This document shows positions 53,870 to 63,016 of a DNA stretch of 64,000 bases, piece by piece; the stretch's first letter is position 1; each line of letters starts with the position of its first letter. The notes beneath the pieces are model-generated. The model was given only the letters and a program-made list of their open reading frames with translations. It ran no database searches and was not told where the DNA came from. A program made the position numbers and the translations under genes. The DNA is taken from positions 372,001 through 436,000 of the forward strand of contig NZ_PDZL01000003.1 of NCBI RefSeq assembly GCF_002735705.1. The letters run 5' to 3'. Source of the stretch: Janthinobacterium sp. BJB426. GTDB lineage: Bacteria; Pseudomonadota; Gammaproteobacteria; Burkholderiales; Burkholderiaceae_D.

Positions 53870-54612
53870 GCAGCCTCCAGTATCTGAATGTAGCGGCCCG
53901 TTTCGGCCACCAGGTCGGCGCCCTCGAGCGGGAATTCGATGGCCCGCTGCACACCGGGCGCAAAGTGCGCGAAGACGGCGCGCCAGGCGGGATCGGCCTC
54001 GGAAACGGCGCAGGCGGACAGCCGCCCGCCGTCATCCGCGACAGCCTTGCAATGCACATAGCGCACGTACGGCGCCAGCAGGCGCGCCGCATGCTGCGCA
54101 TCCTCGCCCACCCAGCGCCAGTTGCCGATGTCGAAGGTCAGCCCCACGGGCAGCCCGATGTCGCGCGCCGCCGCCAGGAAGCGTGCCATAGTCGCCAGCG
54201 CGCCGCCATGGGCCGTCTGGTCGTTTTCCACCAGCAGCGCCACGGGTGCCGCCGCCAGCTGGGCCTTCAAGGCCGGCAAGTCCGGCGCGGCCGGGTAATG
54301 GCCCAGCGACACCTTCAGGTAGCGCGCGCCCAGGCGCGCCGCCTCGCCCAGCATCTGCCGCAGCAGTTCTTGCTGCAGCTGCCCGTCCGCGTCCCACAAT
54401 TCGATAGGCGTGGAATACACGCAGTACAGGCCGCGCGCGGCCACCGCCGCGCCCATGCGCGCCAGGTCCGGCAAGTCGGAGGTGAACAATTCGCGGCGGA
54501 TTTCGATGCCGGCGCCGCCCGCATCGGCCACCACGTCGATGAAATGGCTTTGCCCCAGCTGCCTTACCCTGCTTGCGCCATAGGCCGACGCCGCCACCAG
54601 GACGGGGCTCAT
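53866..54612 (-). CDS. kguE: Sugar-phosphate isomerase/epimerase (KguE-type)
   Basis: 248 residues from ATG at 54612, overlapping the ABC ATPase stop by 4 bases; the frame is open further upstream inside the ATPase gene but that part is not coding. It is a xylose-isomerase-like TIM barrel: AGGAGIEIRRELF, YLKVSLGHYP, LVENDQTAHGG with metal Glu, VGLTFDIGNWRW with Asp, YVHCKAV with His, and AIEFPLEG with the final Glu. KguE is the uncharacterised epimerase of 2-ketogluconate operons; position before kguK supports the name. Confidence 0.8.
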   Translation of the reverse strand: MSPVLVAASAYGASRVRQLGQSHFIDVVADAGGAGIEIRRELFTSDLPDLARMGAAVAARGLYCVYSTPIELWDADGQLQQELLRQMLGEAARLGARYLKVSLGHYPAAPDLPALKAQLAAAPVALLVENDQTAHGGALATMARFLAAARDIGLPVGLTFDIGNWRWVGEDAQHAARLLAPYVRYVHCKAVADDGGRLSACAVSEADPAWRAVFAHFAPGVQRAIEFPLEGADLVAETGRYIQILEAA

Positions 54613-55343
54613 TTGATCGCTCCCGCGCCGACGAACTGGCGCGCTTCGGGCGTTTGCGGGTTGCTGAAGAAAGCTTCCGACGGCCCGCTCTCCCACACCA
54701 ATCCCTGGTGCATGAAGACGGTGACGTCGGCCATGCGCCGCGCGAACTCCATCTCGTGCGTCACCAGCAGCATCGTCATGCCCGCCTGCGCCAGCTCCTC
54801 CATCACCTTCAGCACTTCCTGCGTCAGTTCCGGGTCGAGCGCCGACGTCACTTCGTCGAACAGCATCACCTGCGGCTCCATCGCCAGCGAGCGGGCGATC
54901 GCCACGCGCTGCTGCTGGCCACCCGACAGCTGCTCGGGATAGGCTTCGCGCTTGTGGTCCAGGCCCACCTGCTTGAGCACGCGCAGCGCCGTGGCGCGGC
55001 CCTGGGCATCGGGCACCTTCTTGACGATGCGCGGCGCCAGCATGACGTTTTCTTCCACGGTCAGGTGGGGGAACAGGTTGTAGCTCTGGAAGACCATGCC
55101 GACGTCCTTGCGCAAGTCGAGCAGGTGTTCCTGGCGCGCCGTCAGCGTATGGCCGGCCACGACGATGCTGCCGCTGTCGATGGTTTCCAGGCCGTTGATA
55201 CAACGCAGCATGGTGCTCTTGCCGGAGCCGCTGCGGCCGATCACGGCGATCACCTGGCCCCGTTCGACGGCGAACGACACGCCCTTGAGCACGTGATTGG
55301 CGCCGAAGCTCTTGCTGATATTGTCGATTTCAACGATGGGCAT
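54609..55343 (-). CDS. Polar-amino-acid-type ABC transporter ATPase
   Basis: 244 residues of the GlnQ/HisP class: Walker A GRSGSGKSTMLRCINGL, Q-loop GMVFQSYNLFPHLTVEEN, signature LSGGQQQRVAIARSL, Walker B VMLFDEVTSALDPEL, switch His in VTHEMEFARR. It drives the two permeases encoded immediately before it. Start overlaps the permease stop by 14 bases. Context is sugar-acid catabolism, not amino-acid use, so its substrate may be 2-ketogluconate or a related acid. Confidence 0.92.
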   Translation of the reverse strand: MPIVEIDNISKSFGANHVLKGVSFAVERGQVIAVIGRSGSGKSTMLRCINGLETIDSGSIVVAGHTLTARQEHLLDLRKDVGMVFQSYNLFPHLTVEENVMLAPRIVKKVPDAQGRATALRVLKQVGLDHKREAYPEQLSGGQQQRVAIARSLAMEPQVMLFDEVTSALDPELTQEVLKVMEELAQAGMTMLLVTHEMEFARRMADVTVFMHQGLVWESGPSEAFFSNPQTPEARQFVGAGAIK

Positions 55344-55980
55344 GGAATTTCCTTTCCAGTGAATGGCTGTAGCGCGACAGCGGATAGCACATCGCGAAGT
55401 AGATCAGGGCGACGATGGGGAAGACGATGAAAGGCAGGAAGGTCGCATTGCTGACCAGTTGCCCTGCCCGCGTCAGTTCCACCACGCCGATGATCGAGGT
55501 GATCGACGTGTTCTTGATGATCTGCACCATGAAGCCCACGGTCGGCGGCAGCGAATGGCGCAGCGCCTGCGGCAGGATGACGTAGCGCAGCTGCTGGTAG
55601 CGGTTCAGCGCCAGCGCGGCCGATGCTTCCCACTGCTGCCGCTGCACGCCTTCGATGCAGCCGCGCCAGATCTCGCCCAGGTAGGCGCTGGCAAAGATCG
55701 TCATCGCCGCGCCGGCCGCGATGATCGGCGACAGCTTGTAGCCAAACAGGGCCAGGCCGTAATAGCTCAAAAACAGCACGATCAGCACCGGTGTGCCCTG
55801 GACCAGCTGGATGTACAGGGCGCTGATGCTACGCAGTACCGGGCTGCGCGCCGTGCGCAGCAGCGCCACCGCGAAGCCGGCGATGCCGCCCGTGATGAAG
55901 ACGATCAGCGACAGGCCGATGGTCCAGCGCGTGGCCTCGAGCAGAAATTGCAGGTTATCCCAGGAAAAATCACTAATCAT
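55330..55980 (-). CDS. ABC permease (polar amino-acid family), second
   Basis: 216 residues, about five helices. The family EAA loop is VQRQQWEASAALALNRYQQL, followed by VILPQALRHSLPP; the N-terminal ATRWTIGLSLIVFITGGIAG is typical of HisM/GlnP. It pairs with the other permease, whose gene ends 1 base earlier in the transcript. The conserved family motif FLSYYG is present. Confidence 0.9.
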   Translation of the reverse strand: MISDFSWDNLQFLLEATRWTIGLSLIVFITGGIAGFAVALLRTARSPVLRSISALYIQLVQGTPVLIVLFLSYYGLALFGYKLSPIIAAGAAMTIFASAYLGEIWRGCIEGVQRQQWEASAALALNRYQQLRYVILPQALRHSLPPTVGFMVQIIKNTSITSIIGVVELTRAGQLVSNATFLPFIVFPIVALIYFAMCYPLSRYSHSLERKFHAHR

Positions 55981-55981
55981 G

Positions 55982-56674
55982 TCATGCTCCCATGCGCGCC
56001 GCGCCCAGACGGCGGCGGCGTTTGAAGACGATCTGGCCCAGCACCCAGAAGCTGAAGCGGAACAGCAGGGCCAGCAGGATGTACAGCACCATCACGACGA
56101 TGTAGATCTCGAAGCTGCGGAAGGTTTCCGAGTCGAGCAGGTGCGCGGCGGCAGTCAGCTCTTCGGCGGAAATGGCCGATACGACGCTCGATGCCAGCAT
56201 CATCAAGGTGAACTGGCTGGCCAGCGCCGGATACACTTTTTCCAGCGCCGGCAGCAGCACCACGTGGCGCATCACCTGCCAGCGCGTCATGCCCAAGGCT
56301 TGGGCCGCTTCCAGCTGCGACGGATGCACGGCGCCGATGCCGGCGCGCACGATCTCGGCAGCATAAGCGCCGAGGTTGACCGTCATGGCGACGAGCGCGG
56401 CGCCGTTCGCGTCGAGCTGCAAGCCCAGCGACGGCAAGCCGAAGTAGATGATGAACAGCTGCACCAGGAACGGCGTGCTGCGGATCACCTCGACATAGGC
56501 GCGCACCGCCGCGCGGGCATAGGCGGGACCGTTCTTCAGGATGACGGCGGCGCAGACGCCCACCGCCAGCCCCAGCACCATCGATAAGGCGCTCAGGCGT
56601 ATCGTCAGCGCCGCGCCCCACAACAGGCGGTCCAGCGATTGCATGACGAGTTCAAAATGAAATTCATACGGCAT
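55982..56674 (-). CDS. ABC permease (polar amino-acid family), first
   Basis: 230 residues from ATG at 56674, with AAGGAG 8 bases upstream; a longer open frame to 56830 has an Arg-rich leader and is rejected. HisQ/GlnP-type permease: LIRSTPFLVQLFIIYFG-like segment (EVIRSTPFLVQLF), EAA loop VHPSQLEAAQALGMTRWQVM, VVLLPALEKVYPAL. It forms a heterodimer with the next gene product in the inner membrane. Confidence 0.9.
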   Translation of the reverse strand: MPYEFHFELVMQSLDRLLWGAALTIRLSALSMVLGLAVGVCAAVILKNGPAYARAAVRAYVEVIRSTPFLVQLFIIYFGLPSLGLQLDANGAALVAMTVNLGAYAAEIVRAGIGAVHPSQLEAAQALGMTRWQVMRHVVLLPALEKVYPALASQFTLMMLASSVVSAISAEELTAAAHLLDSETFRSFEIYIVVMVLYILLALLFRFSFWVLGQIVFKRRRRLGAARMGA

Positions 56675-56765
56675 ACTCAACTCCTTTTCTACGTGTGCAT
56701 CCCCGGCCGCGCCACCGTGGCGGCGCGCCGTGCGGACAAGCACTATCGCTGTGCGGGTGGCGGCA

Positions 56766-57572
56766 TCAGAAGGTCGGCAGCGCCGGCAGCGGCGCGCCGC
56801 TCCACTTGCGCGCGATGGCGTCGAGTTCACCGTTCAGCTTGACGTAGTAGATGAAGTTGTTGAGCCACTGGTGCAGCTCGAAGTCGCCGCGGCGCACGGC
56901 CATCGAGTTCGGTTGCAGCGAGTAGGAGAAGCGGACCTCGATCTTGCCCGCACCGCGCGTCTTGATGATGTCGAGCGCCATCGTGCTGGGAATCGAGACG
57001 GCATCGACCTGCTTGCTGAGCAAGGCCTGGGTGACGGTGGCGTCATCCTCGAAACGCACGATGGCCGTGCCGGCCGGCGCCATGCGGCTCAACGCCGTGT
57101 CATTCGTGGTGCCGCGCGTCACGCCCACTTTCTTGCCCTTCAAGTCGGCCAGGGCCTTGAATTTGCCGCCGACCGGTGCGACGATGGCCAGTTCAAAGGC
57201 GCTGTAGGGCATGGTGAACATCAGGGTCTTGGCCCGTTCCGGCGTGGGCGCCAGGGTCGCCACGAGGAAGTCGACCTTGCCCGATTCCAGCGACGGCACG
57301 CGCGACGGCGCCGTCAGCGGCACGATTTCCACGGGCAGGTTCAGGTATTTGCCGATCAGGTTGGCGACGTCGACGTCATAGCCGACGGGCGCGCCCTTGG
57401 CGTCGATGCTGCCAAACGGCGGCGTGCCGCTGACGACGCCGATGGTCAGCTTGCCCTTCTTGATCAAGTCGCCAAGCGTCTGGGCGCCGGCGTCGGCCGC
57501 CGCGCCGAGGGCGCACGTTGCTGCCAGCGCGCAGGCCACGATTTTTGCGTAAAACAGTGTCGTCATCTTCAT
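56766..57572 (-). CDS. ABC periplasmic binding protein (family 3)
   Basis: 268 residues from ATG at 57572, with AGGAG 8 bases upstream. Sec signal peptide (LFYAKIVACALAATCALG, cleavage after AGAQ). It has the type II binding-protein fold of SBP_bac_3: LTIGVVSGTPPFGSIDAKGA, VGYDVDVANLIGKYL, KVDFLVATLAPTPERAK, VGVTRGTTNDTALSR. In amino-acid binders an Arg and Asp near the cleft bind the alpha-carboxyl and amine; which residues line the cleft here cannot be settled by eye. First gene of the operon and closest to the repressor site at 57716. Confidence 0.9.
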   Translation of the reverse strand: MKMTTLFYAKIVACALAATCALGAAADAGAQTLGDLIKKGKLTIGVVSGTPPFGSIDAKGAPVGYDVDVANLIGKYLNLPVEIVPLTAPSRVPSLESGKVDFLVATLAPTPERAKTLMFTMPYSAFELAIVAPVGGKFKALADLKGKKVGVTRGTTNDTALSRMAPAGTAIVRFEDDATVTQALLSKQVDAVSIPSTMALDIIKTRGAGKIEVRFSYSLQPNSMAVRRGDFELHQWLNNFIYYVKLNGELDAIARKWSGAPLPALPTF

Positions 57573-57715
57573 GCTCAGTCTCCTGTGATCCCGGTAACGG
57601 CCTCGTCGAGGCACTTCCGGGAATATTGTCAAATGGACGATTTATTTCGTCTCTTGCCGTTTTCCACCTTTACTACGCTTGACTATCCACTCCCCTTTCC
57701 AGTGTGAATACAATC

Positions 57716-57733
57716 TATGAAACCGGTTCCATA
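57716..57733. promoter_or_regulatory. PtxS-like operator O1
   Basis: TATGAAACCGGTTCCATA, a near-perfect palindrome with one mismatched pair, 144 bases upstream of the first operon gene. The core closely resembles the published Pseudomonas PtxS operator TGAAACCGGTTTCA. It lies just after the regulator gene. Confidence 0.85.
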
Positions 57734-57769
57734 ACCTTTCCAAAAAAAAGGGCAAGGCCCTCTTCCCCG

Positions 57770-58819
57770 TCAGTCTCCGCCCCGGGTGGAATTGCGCACG
57801 ATCAGCTTGCCCGGCAACAGCACTTCGCGCGGCGGGCATTGCTCGCCCTGCAGGCGCGACAGCATGCACGTCATCGCCGAAAAGCCGATTTCATAGGTCT
57901 GCTGCTCGATCGTGCTCAGGCCCGCCAGCGGCGACCATGGCAATTCGTCAAAGCCCAACAAGCCCACGTCCTGCGGCATGCGCAAGGCCAGGCGCTGCAG
58001 CATCAGTGCCAGTTCCAGCGCCACCATGCCGTTCGAGGCCAGCAGCGCCACGCGGCGGCCGCGCCACTGCGCCAGGCATTGCCGCACCTGCGCGTCGATG
58101 GAAGGCCGGTCGTCCAGGTCCACCGCCAGCACTTCGCCCACGCAGCCGGGATGCTCGGCCATCACGGACTGGAAACCGTCGGCGCGCATCAGGCGCGAAC
58201 TGACGCCCGTCAAGGGCGGCGCGATAAAGGCGATGGCGTCGAAACCCTGCTCGATCAGGTGCGCGGTGGCCAACCGGCCCGCCTGCACATTGTCCAGGCC
58301 CACCAGATCGAAATCGGCGCCCTCGATGCGGCGATCGACCAGCACGATAGGCATGCCCGCCTGCTGCAAGTCGGACGACTCGATATTGCGTCCCTGCGTG
58401 TTGACGATCAGCCCTTCCACGCTGTACGAGCGCAGCGCGGCAAGCGACTGGCGTTCGCGCTGTTCGTCATTCCCGGTATTACACAAGATCAAGGTATAGC
58501 CATGCTGCTGGCAAGCCGCCTCCACGCCTTGCAGCACGGCCACCGTGTAAGGATTGAGCATGTCTGCCACTACCATGCCGATCAGGCGCGTGCGTCCCCG
58601 CTTGAGGCCGCGCGCCATCTGGTTCGGCTGGTAGCCGAGGCGCGCGATGGTGCTGGTGATCTGCTGGCGGATATTCTCGGACAGGGCATCGAGCTCGCCG
58701 CCGAGAAAGCGCGACACGCTCGTCTTCGACACGCCCGCCTCGCGCGCCACCTGGGCGATGGTCACGGGCCGTGCCGGCGCGCCGGAGAGGTTTTTTTTGC
58801 TGCCGCGTACTGAATCCAA
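57770..58819 (-). CDS. ptxS: LacI-family regulator, PtxS-like
   Basis: 349 residues. Lac-type HTH (TIAQVAREAGVSKTSVSRFL, then NQMARGLKRGRTRLIG hinge), and a ribose-binding-like effector domain (VVADMLNPYTVAVLQGVEAA, LVDRRIEGADFDLVGLDN, LLGFDELPW). Palindromic sites lie on both sides, one upstream of this gene and one in front of the transporter operon. By analogy with PtxS it represses both until 2-ketogluconate binds. The name rests on operator sequence and neighbouring kgu-type genes. Confidence 0.87.
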   Translation of the reverse strand: MDSVRGSKKNLSGAPARPVTIAQVAREAGVSKTSVSRFLGGELDALSENIRQQITSTIARLGYQPNQMARGLKRGRTRLIGMVVADMLNPYTVAVLQGVEAACQQHGYTLILCNTGNDEQRERQSLAALRSYSVEGLIVNTQGRNIESSDLQQAGMPIVLVDRRIEGADFDLVGLDNVQAGRLATAHLIEQGFDAIAFIAPPLTGVSSRLMRADGFQSVMAEHPGCVGEVLAVDLDDRPSIDAQVRQCLAQWRGRRVALLASNGMVALELALMLQRLALRMPQDVGLLGFDELPWSPLAGLSTIEQQTYEIGFSAMTCMLSRLQGEQCPPREVLLPGKLIVRNSTRGGD

Positions 58820-58857
58820 GCTTGTTCTCCACTACCTGTTGACCTGCATATTTTTAT

Positions 58858-58875
58858 TTTGGAACCGGTTCCAAA
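58858..58875. promoter_or_regulatory. PtxS-like operator O2 (autoregulation)
   Basis: TTTGGAACCGGTTCCAAA, a perfect 18-base palindrome 38 bases upstream of the LacI-type gene, overlapping its probable promoter. Confidence 0.88.
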
Positions 58876-58952
58876 GATAGCACCCACGAATCGATGACGC
58901 AAGCGATTTGATTGCCTGTGGCGGCGAAGGAACACGATGGGGGCATCAATGG

Positions 58953-58996
58953 AAAAGCGCCGCCCGCCCCCGGCAAACGCAGAGGGCGGGCGGTGC
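58953..58996 (-). terminator. Rho-independent terminator after ppnN
   Basis: On the minus strand a GC-rich stem GCACCGCCCGCCC / GGGGCGGGCGGCGC is followed by TTTTC, just after the ppnN stop. Confidence 0.75.
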
Positions 58997-59007
58997 TGAC
59001 TAAAAAA

Positions 59008-60378
59008 TTACTGGACGACGGTGTAGCAAGGCACGTATGCCGTGCCCGCCAGTTTCATGCGGTGCTGCGCCACGAACGAGGCGAGCAGCGCATCCATCGG
59101 GCCGGCGATGGATTTGTCGCCGTGGATCTCGAAGTTGCCGTGCTCTTCGATTGAGCGGATGCCGTCATCCTTGACGTTGCCCGCCACCACGCCGGAAAAC
59201 GCGCGGCGCAGCTGGGCCGCCAGCAAGTGCGTGGGCTGGTTCTTGTGCAGGCTCAGGTTGCGCATGTTTTCATGCGTGGGGTGGAATGGCTTCTGGAATT
59301 CGTGGTCGATCTTCAAGAGCCAATTGAAGTAATACGCATCGCTGTGCGCCTTGCGGAATTCGCGCACCTGGCGTATGCCTTCGAGCATCTCGCGCGCCAC
59401 CAGCTCCGGGTCGTCGATGATGATCTTATAGCGCTGCTGCGCTTCCGGGCCCAGGGTGTCGTGGATGAACTGGTTGATCTGCACGAAATACTCGCGCGAC
59501 GTTTCCGGCCCCGTGAAAATCAGCGGGAAGGGAATCTCCGCATTATCCGGGTGCAGCAGGATGCCGAGGATATACAAAATCTCTTCGGCCGTGCCCGCGC
59601 CGCCGGGGAACACGACGATGCCGTGGCCGGCGCGCACGAACGCTTCCAGGCGTTTTTCGATGTCCGGCATGATGACGAGGTCATTGACGATGGGGTTCGG
59701 CGACTCGGCGGCGATGATGCCCGGCTCGGTGATGCCCAGGTAACGGCCATTGTGCAAACGCTGCTTGGCGTGACCGATGGTGGCGCCCTTCATGGGGCCC
59801 TTCATGGCGCCCGGGCCGCAACCGGTGCAGATGTCGAGGCCGCGCAAGCCCAACTGGTAGCCCACTTCCTTCGAATAATTGTATTCGGCACGGTTGATCG
59901 AGTGGCCACCCCAGCACACGACCAGGTTCGGGTTGAGCTGGGTTTGCAGCACGTTGGCGTTGCGCAGGATGTGGAAGACGGCGTCCGTCACGCCTTCCGT
60001 GCTCTGCAAGTCGAATTTCGGGTTACCCGTCACTTCATCGCTGACGAAGATGATGTCGCGCAACACGGCAAACAGGTGCTCGTGGATGCCCTTGATCATC
60101 TTGCCGTCGACGAAGGCGATGGCTGGCGCACCCTTGATGTCGAGCTTGATTCCGCGCTCGCGCTGGATGATGGAGATTTCAAACGACTGGTAGCGCTCCA
60201 GCAGGGCGCGGCCATCGTCGATGGTGCTGCCGCAATTCAAGACCGCCAGCGCGCAGCGGCGGAAAGTGTTGTACAGGCCGCCCTGGCTGGTGTCGAGCAG
60301 TTTGTTGACTTCAGTCTTGGAGAGCACGTCCAGGCGGCCTTCCGGTGAAACCAGAGTATCGATAACGTCGTGTTCCAT
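59008..60378 (-). CDS. ppnN: Nucleotide 5'-monophosphate nucleosidase PpnN
   Basis: 456 residues from ATG at 60378 (MEHDVIDTLVSPEGRL); the frame is open to 60495 but the extra part is atypical. The LOG-type core shows GHSINRAEYNYSKEVGYQLG, TGCGPGAMKGPMKGA and PGGAGTAEE. PpnN (YgdH) proteins have extra N- and C-terminal domains around this core, as here. The enzyme hydrolyses purine and pyrimidine monophosphates to base and ribose-5-phosphate and responds to (p)ppGpp in E. coli. Cytosolic, single gene. Confidence 0.92.
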   Translation of the reverse strand: MEHDVIDTLVSPEGRLDVLSKTEVNKLLDTSQGGLYNTFRRCALAVLNCGSTIDDGRALLERYQSFEISIIQRERGIKLDIKGAPAIAFVDGKMIKGIHEHLFAVLRDIIFVSDEVTGNPKFDLQSTEGVTDAVFHILRNANVLQTQLNPNLVVCWGGHSINRAEYNYSKEVGYQLGLRGLDICTGCGPGAMKGPMKGATIGHAKQRLHNGRYLGITEPGIIAAESPNPIVNDLVIMPDIEKRLEAFVRAGHGIVVFPGGAGTAEEILYILGILLHPDNAEIPFPLIFTGPETSREYFVQINQFIHDTLGPEAQQRYKIIIDDPELVAREMLEGIRQVREFRKAHSDAYYFNWLLKIDHEFQKPFHPTHENMRNLSLHKNQPTHLLAAQLRRAFSGVVAGNVKDDGIRSIEEHGNFEIHGDKSIAGPMDALLASFVAQHRMKLAGTAYVPCYTVVQ

Positions 60379-60689
60379 AATGCGAAAAATTCCTTTAAAA
60401 ATCGATGCTCGAAGGTCATGCAACCTTAATATACGACAAGTCAGGCAAGTTGTGCTGTGCCGCCGCAAAATCGCCGGGGCCGCCCTTGCCTGCAAACCGG
60501 TTTGACTAATATGAAACAGTCATTCTTGCTAATGCGAATCGAAATCTTCGCTCAGCGCAATTTGTAGATTAGAATGCCAGCCTATTGGAATTCCCGTGCG
60601 TGAGGTTCTTCATGAGAGTCCCCGCCGCCCGCAGGCTTCCATAAGTTCGTTGTATCGATTGACTATAATAATTTTTCAGGAGGAACCGC
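60379..60689. other. 311-base divergent intergenic region
   Basis: Between ppnN (minus) and the POT transporter (plus). A TATAAT sequence inside GACTATAATAATTTTT just before AGGAGGAACC (about 60662) is a likely -10 for the transporter; no convincing -35 was found. No gene is visible. Confidence 0.5.
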
Positions 60690-62195
60690 ATGAGCGGTGC
60701 GACTACGCCCAACAAGGAAGCCGTTATTCCCGAGTTCAAGCAGATTATGGGCCATCCAAGCCCATTGTGGATGTTGTTCATGACTGAATTCTGGGAACGC
60801 TTCGCGTTCTACGGAGTTCGCTGGGCGCTGGTACTGTACATCGTTGCCCAGTTCCATGGCGGCGACGGTTCGGGACAGGCAGCGGCCAACCTTACCTACG
60901 GTTCCTTCCTCGCGCTGGTGTACGCCGGCGCCCTGTTCGGCGGCTACATCGCCGACCGGGTCATCGGTTACCAGCGCTCCATCCTGCTGGGCGCCGTCTT
61001 CATGGCTGCCGGCCTGTTCTGCATCTCGGTACCGAACCAGGACATCTTCAACCTGGGCCTGGCCACCATGATCGTCGGTAACGGCATGTTCAAACCGAAC
61101 ATCTCGACCATGGTCGGCAAGCTGTACACGACAGCCGACCCGCGCCGCGACAGTGGCTTCACGATCTTCTACATGGGTATCAACATGGGCGCCATGGTTG
61201 CCCCTGTCTTCACCCAGTGGCTGGCCGAGTCGATCTTCGGCACCAGCGCCATGCCATCGTACAAGATGGTCTTCATGGCTTCCGGTTTCGGCATGCTGAT
61301 CAGTCTGGTATGGTTCGCCATCGGCCGCCGCGCCCTGAAGGGCATCGGCGCACCGGAAGCCGGTTCCGGCAACCCGATGCGCGTCCTCTGGGTAGCCGTC
61401 GGTTCCCTGTGCGTGATCCCGCTCGTCTACTTCCTGCTGACCGTCGGCGCTGAAAAACTGCAAATCGTCCTGACCGCGCTGTTCATCGGCCTGGCCGTGA
61501 TGCTGATGATCGAAGGCATACGCAACGGTAAAGTTGCGCGTGACCGTGTCATCGCCATGCTGCTGATCTTTGTCTTCAACATCCTGTTCTGGATGTTCTT
61601 CGAACAGGCAGGCAGCTCGTTCACCTTCCTGGCTGACAAGATCGTCAACCGCGACCTGGGCTTCTGGATCTTCCCGACCGCCTACTTCCAGACCGTCAAC
61701 TCGGTCGCCATCATCGTCTTCGCGCCGATCATCGCCGCCATCTGGGTCTTCCTGGCGCGCCACAACGTCAATCCTTCGATCCCGCGCAAATTCGGCCTGG
61801 GCTTGCTGGGCAATGCGGTCGCCTTCGGCCTGCTGATCTTCGCTCTGTCGAGCCTGGTTGGCGCCGATAACAAGATCCCGTTCTGGACCTTGACCACCGT
61901 GTACGTGCTGCAATCGATCGGCGAGCTGTGCCTGTCGCCTATCGGCCTGTCGATGGTCACCAAGCTGGCGCCAGTGCGCCTGGTCGGCCTGGGCATGGGC
62001 GGCTGGTTCCTGTCGACCGGTATCGGCAACAACCTGTCGGGCATCTTCGCCAGCCACGTCAGCGGCGAAAGCGGCATGTCGGTGCAATCGGCCCTGTCCG
62101 GCTACACCTTCGGCTTCTGGTCCCTGCTGGGCGCCGGCGTGATCCTGTTCCTGATCGCACCGCTGATCAACAAACTGATGCATGGCGTGAAGTAA
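60690..62195 (+). CDS. POT/PTR-family proton-coupled peptide transporter
   Basis: 501 residues, start preceded by AGGAGGAACCGC. The POT signature FWERFAFYGVRWALVLYI near residue 35 carries the proton-coupling ExxER, and YAGALFGGYIADRVIGYQRS follows in helix 2-3 region; the second POT motif FYMGINMGAMVAP is near 150. About 14 helices are visible. It imports di- and tripeptides across the inner membrane. A terminator lies 18 bases downstream. Confidence 0.93.
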   Translation: MSGATTPNKEAVIPEFKQIMGHPSPLWMLFMTEFWERFAFYGVRWALVLYIVAQFHGGDGSGQAAANLTYGSFLALVYAGALFGGYIADRVIGYQRSILLGAVFMAAGLFCISVPNQDIFNLGLATMIVGNGMFKPNISTMVGKLYTTADPRRDSGFTIFYMGINMGAMVAPVFTQWLAESIFGTSAMPSYKMVFMASGFGMLISLVWFAIGRRALKGIGAPEAGSGNPMRVLWVAVGSLCVIPLVYFLLTVGAEKLQIVLTALFIGLAVMLMIEGIRNGKVARDRVIAMLLIFVFNILFWMFFEQAGSSFTFLADKIVNRDLGFWIFPTAYFQTVNSVAIIVFAPIIAAIWVFLARHNVNPSIPRKFGLGLLGNAVAFGLLIFALSSLVGADNKIPFWTLTTVYVLQSIGELCLSPIGLSMVTKLAPVRLVGLGMGGWFLSTGIGNNLSGIFASHVSGESGMSVQSALSGYTFGFWSLLGAGVILFLIAPLINKLMHGVK

Positions 62196-62212
62196 GCGTC
62201 TTGCGCTAGATC

Positions 62213-62241
62213 AAAACGGCGGCCTGCGGGCCGCCGTTTTT
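62213..62241 (+). terminator. Rho-independent terminator after POT gene
   Basis: AAAACGGCGGCC-TGC-GGGCCGCCGTTTTT: near-perfect stem with a short loop and T run, 18 bases past the stop. Confidence 0.92.
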
Positions 62242-62326
62242 CATGGCCGCGCCGGTTTTCCCCTTGCCGGACGGTACAATACGGCCAGGGCCACCGGCCA
62301 CTCCACTCACATCACCAAAGAATATT

Positions 62327-63004
62327 ATGTCCAGCATCTCCACCACCACGCCCCTCTCCGACGACGAATACGCCGAACTCGACACCCTGCTGGCCGCGCC
62401 TGCCCTGCCCGGAGCCGCCATGGACGTATCGATGCTGGAAGGTTTTCTCACGGCCATCGCCCTGAGCCCGAAGCAAATTGCAGTTGAGCAATGGTTGCCG
62501 TGGGTCTGGGACAAGGCGACCGGCACTGCGGCGCCCGCGCCAGATGCTGACAGCGAACGAGCAGCCAGCCTGGCCCGGCGCCACCATGCCTACATGGTCG
62601 AATGGCTGGCGAAGGACCCGGACAGCTTCGAACCCATCTATGTATGCGGCCCCGAATGGAGCGTGCCCGCCTGGTGCGCCGGTTTTGTGCTTGGCACGAG
62701 CCTGGACAAGCCCCAGTGGGCGGCCCTGGCCGTCAGCCACCCGGAGTACCTGGCACCGTTCCAGCACCTGGCCACGGCCAGCGAGCTCGATGACGATGCG
62801 GCCGAAACGGCCATGGATGGCGTGATTCCTTGCGTGATCGCCATCAACGCGGCCTGGGCGCGCCAGCGCCACCTGAAACAAAGCCAGCCCGGCGCCACCG
62901 TGCTGCGCGAACTGCCGAAGACGGGCCGCAACGACCCGTGCCACTGCGGCAGCGGCAAGAAGTACAAGAAATGCTGCGCCGACGCCGATAGCGCGGCCAC
63001 CTGA
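62327..63004 (+). CDS. UPF0149 (YecA/YgfB) protein with SEC-C zinc motif
   Basis: 225 residues from ATG at 62327; an in-frame ATG at 62243 would cover the probable promoter. The UPF0149 domain spans about 15-190 ([33 protein letters not shown]). The C-terminal SEC-C motif is [18 protein letters not shown], with three Cys and a further Cys or His binding zinc, as in the SecA tail. YecA-like proteins bind ribosomes and SecA-related partners. Cytosolic. Confidence 0.9.
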   Translation: MSSISTTTPLSDDEYAELDTLLAAPALPGAAMDVSMLEGFLTAIALSPKQIAVEQWLPWVWDKATGTAAPAPDADSERAASLARRHHAYMVEWLAKDPDSFEPIYVCGPEWSVPAWCAGFVLGTSLDKPQWAALAVSHPEYLAPFQHLATASELDDDAAETAMDGVIPCVIAINAAWARQRHLKQSQPGATVLRELPKTGRNDPCHCGSGKKYKKCCADADSAAT

Positions 63005-63016
63005 GGCGCTATCTCC

